Assembly: GCA_016784945.1 (NCBI GenBank)
Contig: JADHTP010000061.1
Span: 1-13,271 of the forward strand
Origin: Deltaproteobacteria bacterium
Lineage (GTDB): Bacteria; Myxococcota_A; UBA9042; DTJE01
Direction: 5' to 3'
Length of the DNA: 13,271 bases
Part shown: one piece after another, positions 7,001-12,638 of the stretch
Position numbering within the stretch: position 1 is the first letter of the stretch
Layout of the letters: the number at the start of each line of letters is the position of its first letter
Made by a program: the position numbers and the translations under genes
The notes under the pieces: generated by a model
What the model was told of the DNA's origin: nothing
Database searches by the model: none
What the model saw: only the letters and a program-made list of their open reading frames with translations

Positions 7001-7308
7001 ACGTGTGGGACCACTGCTGGGAGACCCACTGGAGCAACCAGGATCTGGTGGACTTCGACTGCGAGCCGAACCGGGGCGATCCCGCGAACCCGCTTTTCAT
7101 CCTGAACCACTTCCTGACGAACCCGGCGGCCCTGCCGTCCCTGGCGAAAGAGGCCAATGCCAATCCGGGCTTCCACGAACTGGCCTTTCAGTGCCGGGAG
7201 GAATCCGGCAGTATTCCGAACTTCGTGACCGTGGACTTCTATTCCATAGGTGACGTCTTCGACGTGGTGGACGCGTTGAACGGTCTGGGACCAGGTGACG
7301 GCAAGTGA
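4018..7308 (+). CDS. Exported GH1 glycosidase - EEP phosphohydrolase - PLC-like phosphodiesterase fusion
   Basis: A 1096-residue protein with three complete enzyme domains in one uninterrupted frame. Residues 1-18 are a short lipoprotein-like leader (GIALGC, C18; box imperfect), so it is probably anchored outside the cytoplasm. GH1 (about 45-523): N-terminal signature FRFGAATAAHQIEGG (50-64), acid/base E222 in TINEL, nucleophile E441 in ITENG, and WSLLDNYEW (478-486). This family hydrolyses beta-glucosides and related sugars by a retaining mechanism. EEP domain (about 548-822): N556, E597 in LLQEV, H689, GDFN (D724, N726), RRIDY (D780) and SDH (D814, H815), the full metal and general-base set; relatives include sphingomyelinases, inositol phosphatases and nucleases. 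PLC-like domain (about 837-1096): opening CNGH...LC.RRYDEV, H857 in THN, GVRGLMLD (883-890), H902 in LCHSDC, then WPTLG and RRLVVFSDK, close to plant and fungal PI-PLC-X-like proteins. Starts at a GTG; the C69 gene follows 10 nt later. Domain calls are firm; substrates are not. Confidence 0.9.
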   Translation: MFACRGLLLFTMGIALGCGGSAGAPDVVDPMDSGDEVIASTAVKAFPSDFRFGAATAAHQIEGGQTNNWSLWETLPQFAGKTAEPSSLSTDHYNRYEEDLDWITWMGLDTFRLSVEWSRIEPARGVYDPKEVAHYRDVFEAMKVRGIRPSVTLHHFTEPTWFNDLTKLSEPPTNDGFCPDGPSDTDLCFWSGPDAPKAFGDFCGKVAREYGAWVDEWMTINELTGYWLSSSIGGDFPPGLTAMTLPEIDSVALPVLRGMLEGHALCYRAIHDEDTVDADGDGRAAVVGMTMGVGSVRPSDPEDPAAVEAAEQGESLANYLVFDAVTAGMLDADFDTVPEESHPEWADTLDIIGVQYYASTVVVPLSVHPVLKGTPCMNVADETLVELELLAGCPPPPTYDFTMGDEIPAAVYGRQPDPDGLVEVLGRLHDRYPDVGLVITENGFANYDQKRAGTLVRHLDACHRAIEKGIPLEGYYHWSLLDNYEWGSGFAVRFGLIRVDYDNGQARMKTVAADVYRDITASGGLTQDLLDIYGGNGPLLDEAGVLDDRLTVTTFNVLHGLLSEDPAAQPFDRFAERLDLTAGSLAADQDSLVLLQEVSATAPEGYPDVIRDFLDAMNEPGPARYHAAFGALSGDPPTVDSGEGYTGQLIGTRLPLVTVPHGTSVASLRSVTHLRVDSGLGLVDAFNCHLDGGSHVEALEEMQKVLDFVDAQAGEDTVVILAGDFNSTPDSPVFDLLRAAGFEDLGQASGLTCGQAGDPGCTNETLPLADPANPSDRRIDYVWMRTTQPLETACVSRFQEALPDGKGGSLWMSDHIGIRCEISKDGVGTNGPLSEPCNGHSSLCGRRYDEVASVTTHNAMANEAQGFAIPNQLESLTTQMTDGVRGLMLDTHYYQDEVTLCHSDCLVGHRPLLDGLVEIREFLQANPREIITIIFESQVSESDTAAVFEAAGLTDFLLAHWAGDPWPTLGLMIETGRRLVVFSDKSKGKVPWHHDVWDHCWETHWSNQDLVDFDCEPNRGDPANPLFILNHFLTNPAALPSLAKEANANPGFHELAFQCREESGSIPNFVTVDFYSIGDVFDVVDALNGLGPGDGK

Positions 7309-7310
7309 GG
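7307..7310 (+). promoter_or_regulatory. Shine-Dalgarno overlapping the preceding stop
   Basis: GAGG (part of GTGAGG) overlaps the TGA of the fusion gene (7306-7308) and lies 8 nt before the GTG at 7319. It supports 7319 over the earlier in-frame GTG at 7295, which would add eight polar/acidic residues before the KK-led signal peptide, and it implies coupled translation. Confidence 0.6.
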
Positions 7311-7318
7311 TAATCGAA

Positions 7319-8962
7319 GTGAAGAAGACCCTGTCGGCTTTTCTGGTGCTTGGCGCGGTGGCCATGGCGCCGGCCCTGGCCTTTCCCTGCACCAACTTCC
7401 TGATCACCCGCGGGGCGTCATCGGACCGATCCACCATGATCACCTACGCGGCCGACTCCCACGTCCTGTACGGCGAGCTGTACCACGCGCCGGCGGCCCG
7501 GCACCCCGAAGGGGCCATGATGGACGTGGTCGACTGGGACTCGGGCAAGTTCCTGGGGCGCATCCCCCAGGTCCGCGAGACATGGTCGGTGGTGGGCAAT
7601 ATGAACGAGCACCAGGTGGCCATCGGAGAGACCACCTACGGGGGCCGCGGGGATCTGAAGGATCCCAAGGGCGGCATTGACTACGGGAGCCTCATGTACA
7701 TCGCACTGCAGCGCGCGAAGACCGCGCGGGAGGCCATCGGCGTGATGACGGACCTGGTGGAAAAGCATGGGTACTACAGTTCAGGGGAGTCGTTCTCCAT
7801 CGCCGATCCGAAAGAGGTCTGGATCATGGAGATGATCGGTAAGGGGCCGGACGAAAAGGGCGCCGTGTGGGTGGCGCGAAGGGTGCCCGACGGGTACGTG
7901 TGCGCCCACGCCAACCACGCCCGCATCAGCGTATTTCCCCTCGATGACGATGACGAGTGTCTGTACGCGAAGGACGTGATCACCTTTGCCCGGAAGAAGG
8001 GGTATTTCGACGGCAAGGACGCCGACTTCAGCTTTACCGAGGCCTACGACCCGTTGACGTGGGCGGCGGCCCGCATCTGTGAAACCAGGGTGTGGAGCAT
8101 GTTCCGCCGGGTGGCCCCGTCCATGGACTTCAAGGTGGACTTCGTGAACGGCAAGACCCCAAAGGACGTGGAACTGCCCCTGTGGATCAAGCCCGACAGC
8201 AAGCTGGGAGTGGGGGACGTGATGGCCCTCATGCGGGATCACTTCGAGGACTCGCCCCTTTACCTGGGCAAGGGAATCGGCGCCGGGCCTTACGAACTGC
8301 CCTACCGCTGGCGGCCCCTGGTGTGGGAAGCGGACGGAGTGAAGTACCTCAATGATCGTTCCACCTCGACCCAGCAGACCGGCTTTTCCTTCGTGACCCA
8401 GTCCCGCAAGTCCCTGCCGGGCCCCATTGGCGGCGTCCTCTGGTTCGGGGTGGACGACACGGCCTCCACCGTGTACGTGCCCATGTATTGCGGCATCCGG
8501 GAAGTGCCCCACAACTTTGCCGTGGGCACGGGATCGTTCACTGAGTTCACCTGGGAATCGGCCTTCTGGGTGTTCAACTTCGTGTCCAACTGGGCCTACA
8601 CCCGCTACAAGGACATGATGGTGGAGATTTGCGCCGTCCAGGGGGAACTGGAAGGCGGTTTCCTGGCCCGCCAGACCGACGTGGAGCGGGTGGCCCTGCA
8701 CCTCTACAAGAAGGCCCCGGAACTGGCCCGGGCGTACCTGACCGAGTACAGCGGCAAGCAGGCCGCGAAGGTGGTGAAGCGCTGGAGGGACCTGGGACAG
8801 CAGTTGTTCGTCAAGTATCTTGACGGCAACGTGCGGGACAGCCAGGGGAAGGTCACGCACCCCGGGTACCCGGACGCCTGGTACAAGCGCGTCATCCGCG
8901 AAAGCGGCGACCACTACAAAATGCGCAAGTACCCGGGTGAACCGGAGGAAGAGGGGCACTGA
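7319..8962 (+). CDS. Secreted C69-family dipeptidase (Ntn-hydrolase)
   Basis: A 547-residue protein. MKKTLSAFLVLGAVAMAPALA is a clear signal peptide. Directly after it comes FPCTNFLITRGASSDRSTM, the N-terminal block of peptidase family C69, in which the exposed cysteine (C24) becomes the N-terminal nucleophile. The next blocks, TYAADSH (43-48 region), VVGNMNEHQVAIGETTYGGR, YGSLMYIALQRAKTAREAI and YYSSGESFSIADPKEVWIMEMI, are typical of the family, as is the length. Members cleave dipeptides with broad specificity; the fold is shared with penicillin acylases and ceramidase-like amidases, so amide bonds in other compounds are possible substrates. Export would place it in the periplasm or outside the cell. 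FP between the predicted signal cleavage and C24 would need trimming. It is the second gene of a unit with the triple-enzyme gene and is convergent with the decayed gene downstream, their stops 6 nt apart. Confidence 0.9.
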   Translation: MKKTLSAFLVLGAVAMAPALAFPCTNFLITRGASSDRSTMITYAADSHVLYGELYHAPAARHPEGAMMDVVDWDSGKFLGRIPQVRETWSVVGNMNEHQVAIGETTYGGRGDLKDPKGGIDYGSLMYIALQRAKTAREAIGVMTDLVEKHGYYSSGESFSIADPKEVWIMEMIGKGPDEKGAVWVARRVPDGYVCAHANHARISVFPLDDDDECLYAKDVITFARKKGYFDGKDADFSFTEAYDPLTWAAARICETRVWSMFRRVAPSMDFKVDFVNGKTPKDVELPLWIKPDSKLGVGDVMALMRDHFEDSPLYLGKGIGAGPYELPYRWRPLVWEADGVKYLNDRSTSTQQTGFSFVTQSRKSLPGPIGGVLWFGVDDTASTVYVPMYCGIREVPHNFAVGTGSFTEFTWESAFWVFNFVSNWAYTRYKDMMVEICAVQGELEGGFLARQTDVERVALHLYKKAPELARAYLTEYSGKQAAKVVKRWRDLGQQLFVKYLDGNVRDSQGKVTHPGYPDAWYKRVIRESGDHYKMRKYPGEPEEEGH

Positions 8963-8968
8963 AGTCGC

Positions 8969-9358
8969 CTAGAGCCCTTCGCAGCCGAGCATCCAGCAGC
9001 CCGCGTCCACGGTGGACACGGCCGCACTCCACCAGGGGATGCCCGTGGCGGCCACCAGGTGGATCGAGCCCGTGCCCGGGTCCACCTGAAGGATGTCGCC
9101 GGACTCGTCGAAAACGAAAGCCTCCGATCCCCAGCCTGCCAGACCGAAAGCATGTCCATAGCCGTCCACCAGCACGGCCATCTCCCGGGTAACGGCTCCA
9201 GTGACAGAGTCCCCGACGGCACGAGGGTCAGGGCATTGAAGGTGCCCGGCAGTTCACCCAGGTCATGGCGGGCTGGAGCAGGCGGACTGAACCGATCCCA
9301 AGGCCTGGAGACAGAGGAGCGCAAGCAGGATTGGAGGCAACCTCGTGGTCATCGGCAT
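8969..9358 (-). pseudogene. Decayed paralog of the TSP3/propeller lipoprotein
   Basis: Remnant of a gene related to the intact neighbour whose stop is at 9383. An ATG at 9358 (or 9352), preceded by GAGGTGAG, opens a plausible lipoprotein leader, MPMTTRLPPILLALL on to SVQSAC, that hits TGA at 9265-9263 after 31 codons. In another frame, LGELPGTFNALTLVPSG (about 9261-9211) matches LGELPKSFNALTLVPKG of the neighbour (residues 239-255). The frame then returns to DSVTGAVTRE and GYGHAFGLAGWG to FDESGDIL (about 9210-8969), matching neighbour residues from about 326 on. Compared with that gene, the linker, the TSP3 repeats, the first propeller part and about 70 residues between the two matches are missing. 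The retained leader differs from the neighbour's, so this is an older tandem paralog and not a partial copy. The C-terminus WWSAAVSTVDAGCWMLGCEGL is longer than the neighbour's. Confidence 0.75.
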
Positions 9359-9382
9359 CTCACCTCGAACCCTTGGTCGCGT

Positions 9383-10567
9383 TCACATGCGGGTGGTTAC
9401 ACCGGCGCCCCACCACGAGATGTTTGTTTCCGCGATTACCTCGGTCAGGCCGGTGACCACGTTCACCACCAGGATGTCGCCCGACTCGTCGAAGATGAAG
9501 GCGTCCTTGCCCCAACCCGCCAGCCCGTAGACGTGGGAATAGCCGGTGAGCGTGGCGATCTCCCCGAGCACCTTCCCGGTCGTCGTGTCCACCTTGACCA
9601 GCACGTCCCAGGTCTGCCCCACCTTGTCCACCGTGGCGAAGGTGCCCACGGTCTCGATGGAAAAGGCGTCCCCGCTGGAATCGTAGGGATAGCCGTAGCT
9701 GCCCAGATTGAGGGCCTGGACCAGGGTGGTGGTGAAGTCCAGGTGATACCAGCCGCCGTCGTTGGCGATCCCGATGAGGGCGTCGGAATTGGGCAGGACG
9801 GTGCCCTTGGGAACGAGGGTCAAGGCGTTGAAGCTTTTCGGCAGTTCACCCAGTGTCTTGCAGACGGCGGTCTGGGGATGGCAGGTGTACAGCCGGTCGA
9901 AGGTCACGCCGTACAGCACGCCGTAGCGGTCCAGGGCCACGTCGGTCATCTGGTGGCCCCCGCCGTCCGGAGGCCAGGTGAAGGACCCGATGGACGTCAA
10001 TTGAAAGGTCTTCGCGTCCATGGAGTGCAGGACGCCGCTGGAATGGGCGTACACCGTGTTTTCCAGCGCCTTGCCCGGAAGGTCCGGGTCCAGGGGCCAC
10101 AGGTCGGACTCGTTGGGTATGCCGTCACCGTCCATGTCCTCGTCACAAAGGTCCCCGAATTCGTCACCATCCAGGTTTTCCTGCCCGGGATTCTTGTCGT
10201 AGGGGCAGTTGTCGTTGTCGTCGGGCATGCCGTCATTGTCCGAATCGATGGGCGCCACGGGGATGTCTTCGGGCCCCTCGTCCGGGGGCTGACCCGGGCC
10301 TCCGTCTTCCGGCTTCACGTCATATGGCAAGGCTCCATCGTCGTAGGGGGACGTGTCCGTGGCTTCCGAAACGGGATCCGGCGGGTCCACCATGTCGGGC
10401 TGGGCCTCCGCACCCCCGTCCACCGGATCCCACGCCAGAATGTCCTGATCGACCCCGGGGGTGTCGGGGGACACAACCGGGGAGTCCGAGTTCAGGTCGC
10501 CGTCCGCCTCGATCCCGCCGCAGGCCGCGAGCCCGAACAGCGCGAAGATGGGAATCAGCCGATTCAT
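9383..10567 (-). CDS. TSP3-repeat lipoprotein with propeller-like C-terminal domain
   Basis: A 394-residue protein. MNRLIPIFALFGLAAC has a canonical lipobox (LAAC, C16). Residues 17-107 are an Asp/Pro/Gly/Glu-rich linker. Residues 108-160 carry thrombospondin type 3-like Ca-binding repeats: DSDNDGMPDDNDNCP, NLDGDEFGDLCDEDMDGDGIP. Residues 168-394 hold repeated short beta-rich units (TVYAHSSGVLHSMDAKTF, VALDRYGVLYGVT, GLAGWGKDAFIFDESGDIL), resembling a small beta-propeller. The protein is probably surface-anchored, stiffened by calcium, and binds a ligand; no catalytic motif is seen. The ATG at 10567 has GGAAGG upstream and follows the GH3 stop by a single base (TGA-C-ATG), so translation is almost certainly coupled to the GH3 enzyme. 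A decayed paralog lies immediately downstream. Confidence 0.85.
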   Translation of the reverse strand: MNRLIPIFALFGLAACGGIEADGDLNSDSPVVSPDTPGVDQDILAWDPVDGGAEAQPDMVDPPDPVSEATDTSPYDDGALPYDVKPEDGGPGQPPDEGPEDIPVAPIDSDNDGMPDDNDNCPYDKNPGQENLDGDEFGDLCDEDMDGDGIPNESDLWPLDPDLPGKALENTVYAHSSGVLHSMDAKTFQLTSIGSFTWPPDGGGHQMTDVALDRYGVLYGVTFDRLYTCHPQTAVCKTLGELPKSFNALTLVPKGTVLPNSDALIGIANDGGWYHLDFTTTLVQALNLGSYGYPYDSSGDAFSIETVGTFATVDKVGQTWDVLVKVDTTTGKVLGEIATLTGYSHVYGLAGWGKDAFIFDESGDILVVNVVTGLTEVIAETNISWWGAGVTTRM

Positions 10568-10568
10568 G

Positions 10569-12524
10569 TCATCCTTCCGAGCCATCGGGCAGGCAATCCA
10601 GGCCATCCGAGGACGAATGCCAGTTAGGATGGCAGATGCAGCCGAAATCCTCGCCGAAGTCGACACAGAGGCCGCTCCCGGAACAGGTGACGCTCTGCTC
10701 CGTGCACCGGTCCGGGGTTTCTGACGGCGCCTTCGGGCCGGAATAGCCGGTCTGGCCCGCGAGAGTGCCCAGGTCGAACAGCATGGTCCCCACGGCGGTC
10801 TGTTTCCCGTAGAGCACCGCCGCCCCGGCCTCCACCATGGTGGAGCGCCAGCCCATGAGGGCCAGGGCCGCCGCGGCGCGCCCCCGGCTCTGGACATAGT
10901 CGAAGGGAACGCCCAGGATGACGTGGACCAGGGGCTTGTCGAGGCCGGTCAGCATCCATTCCAACAGCTGCTGCTGGCCCAGGTCGAACCTTCCCTGCAA
11001 AGTGCCCAATACCACCACGTCTGCCGTTTCGGCTTCCTCCAGGGCCAGCGCATACTGATCGTTGGAGTCTACGGGCAGCATGTACACCAGTTGTTTCACG
11101 TCCGATCCGTGCTGCGCCAGGGCGTCCCCGAAGGTCTGGTCCGCCACGTTGATCCAGTGGGAACCCGGGTCCTGGAATACGGTTCCGGGCCCCAGGTACA
11201 GAACCCGGCTGCCCGTCAGCGGCAGGACACCGTCGTCGTGCAGCAGGACCACCGCCCGGTCGGCATGGGATCGCGAAAGATCCCGGTCTTTCTTCAGCCC
11301 GATCCGTTCCGTCAAGGTGGCCAGTTCTTCGGGACCGGGATAGTCCGGCGCCTCGAACAGGCAGTAGCGCTGTTTCATGCGCAGGATGCGTTTCGTGGAA
11401 GCCTCGAACTCCGACTCGGGATAGGTCCCGTCTTCCATGGCGTCCTGAACCGCCTGGAAGACCTCTTCCTCTTCACCCAGGGTGGTCACCACGTACAGCA
11501 GGATGTCGGCGCCGGCCTTGAGGGCCTCCATGCCCCGGGACTGACCCGGTTCCAGGCCGATGGCGATGCCTTCCATGCCCAGGGCGTCCGTGACCACCAG
11601 GCCCTCGAAACCCATGTCGTGGCGCAACAGGTCCGTTGTGATGGCCCGGGACGTGACGGCGCTCCGGACGGGGTCCAGGGCAGGGTAGAGCGCCGGAATG
11701 GTCATGATCCCGTCAGTGCCCCCCGCCACCACGGCCCTGAACGGCTTGAGGATGGTGGACTCCAGGAAGTCGTGCCCGTGGTCCACCACCACGTGCTCCA
11801 CGTGGGTGTTCCCGCCGGTCAGGCCGTCGCCGGGGAAATGCTTGGAAACGGCGAGGACGAGATTCGTCTGAAGTCCGTTGACGGCGGCCACGCCCAGCAC
11901 GGCGTTGAGGTCGGGGTCCGGACCGAAGGACCGGGTGTTGTGGTTGCCGTTCTGCGTGCTGTACAGGGTGTCCACCACGGGACCCAGGTCCATGTTCATG
12001 CCCAGTTCCCGGACCTCGCGGCCCATGATGTCGAACTCTTCGAAGGCCACCAGCGGGTCCCGCGTGGCCCCGATGGGCATGGATCCGATGGTGTCCGTGC
12101 CGCCCATGAGCGAGTTCACGGTGGCATTGGGGCCGCCTTCCTGGTCCAGGGCAACGAAAATGGGCACCCCGGTGGTTTCGAAGCCGAGCTTCTTCACCGC
12201 GTGAACGAAGGTGGCCGTGGCCAGGGGGTCCCCGATCACGATGCCCGAGGCCGGCTGCACGAACACGCCGCCCAGGGCATAGTCTTCGATTCGTTGCCGG
12301 GAGCCGGCGGCAATTCCCGACTTGCCGTCGGACTGGACGCCCACCATCAGGTGCTGACCGACCCGTTTTCGCAGGGACATGGAATCGTAGAGGGCATCGA
12401 TGGCCGTTTCGTCCACCGCGCAATAGGGGACCGGGACGGGCGTGTATTCGGGGATGTCCGTGCCTGCCGTTCCACAGGAGGTGGCCACCACCAGGAGGGA
12501 TGTCCAGGTAATTCTGTCTGTCAT
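10569..12524 (-). CDS. Exported GH3 glycosidase with C-terminal EGF-like module
   Basis: A 651-residue protein from the ATG at 12524; GGAG lies 12 nt upstream, rather far, and a GTG at 12554 could add ten residues. The leader ITWTSLLVVATSC may be lipidated at C17. GH3 N-domain (about 38-390): FVALDQEGG (123-131), SKHFPGDG (227-234), nucleophile D313 in GLVVTDALGM. This layout resembles the beta-N-acetylhexosaminidase/NagZ branch more than typical beta-glucosidases. H241 in GGNTH sits where that branch has a D-x-H dyad, but the Asp is Asn239. C-domain (about 410-598) looks like GH3_C, with AVVLLHDDGVLPL and ADVVVLGTLQG. Residues 607-644 have six cysteines (607, 614, 620, 629, 631, 644) in EGF-like spacing with the C-x-C pair. 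The family removes beta-linked GlcNAc, glucose or xylose; the substrate is unknown. Coupled to the TSP3 lipoprotein downstream. Confidence 0.88.
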   Translation of the reverse strand: MTDRITWTSLLVVATSCGTAGTDIPEYTPVPVPYCAVDETAIDALYDSMSLRKRVGQHLMVGVQSDGKSGIAAGSRQRIEDYALGGVFVQPASGIVIGDPLATATFVHAVKKLGFETTGVPIFVALDQEGGPNATVNSLMGGTDTIGSMPIGATRDPLVAFEEFDIMGREVRELGMNMDLGPVVDTLYSTQNGNHNTRSFGPDPDLNAVLGVAAVNGLQTNLVLAVSKHFPGDGLTGGNTHVEHVVVDHGHDFLESTILKPFRAVVAGGTDGIMTIPALYPALDPVRSAVTSRAITTDLLRHDMGFEGLVVTDALGMEGIAIGLEPGQSRGMEALKAGADILLYVVTTLGEEEEVFQAVQDAMEDGTYPESEFEASTKRILRMKQRYCLFEAPDYPGPEELATLTERIGLKKDRDLSRSHADRAVVLLHDDGVLPLTGSRVLYLGPGTVFQDPGSHWINVADQTFGDALAQHGSDVKQLVYMLPVDSNDQYALALEEAETADVVVLGTLQGRFDLGQQQLLEWMLTGLDKPLVHVILGVPFDYVQSRGRAAAALALMGWRSTMVEAGAAVLYGKQTAVGTMLFDLGTLAGQTGYSGPKAPSETPDRCTEQSVTCSGSGLCVDFGEDFGCICHPNWHSSSDGLDCLPDGSEG

Positions 12525-12597
12525 GTTGTTCCGGTGCTCCGCATTGACCCGCACAAAATACCATAAAGGAATGGAAGGGGCTGCCCCCGTTCGATTT

Positions 12598-12634
12598 GCG
12601 GTCGGCGGTCAGCGATAGGCGATAGGCGATTGGC
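12598..12634. repeat. Degenerate heptanucleotide tandem array
   Basis: Five consecutive 7-bp units, GCGGTCG, GCGGTCA, GCGATAG, GCGATAG, GCGATTG, followed by GC, in the short gap between the partial gene (stop 12639) and the GH3 start. All share GCG-R-T and differ only at positions 4, 6 and 7. It is upstream of the GH3 gene, so it may influence that gene's expression or be an expanding simple repeat. Confidence 0.7.
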
Positions 12635-12638
12635 AACT

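Noticed and set aside
7781..8959. Minus-strand open frame opposite the C69 gene
   Set aside because: Antisense to a complete, strongly motif-supported dipeptidase-family gene; its composition is shadow-like.
8955..8975. Bidirectional terminator between the convergent C69 gene and the pseudogene
   Set aside because: The stops are 6 nt apart and no stem-loop with T-run is visible.
9059..10627. Plus-strand open frame across the TSP3 lipoprotein and the pseudogene
   Set aside because: Same shadow composition; it crosses two separate minus-strand genes and has no recognisable motif.
10923..12566. Long plus-strand open frame opposite the GH3 gene
   Set aside because: Antisense shadow with Val/His/Gly-rich low-information sequence; the minus-strand GH3 motifs are decisive.
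12545..12580. Promoter for the GH3 gene around TATGGT on the minus strand
   Set aside because: No acceptable -35 at the right spacing; the AT-rich patch is suggestive but not enough to call.
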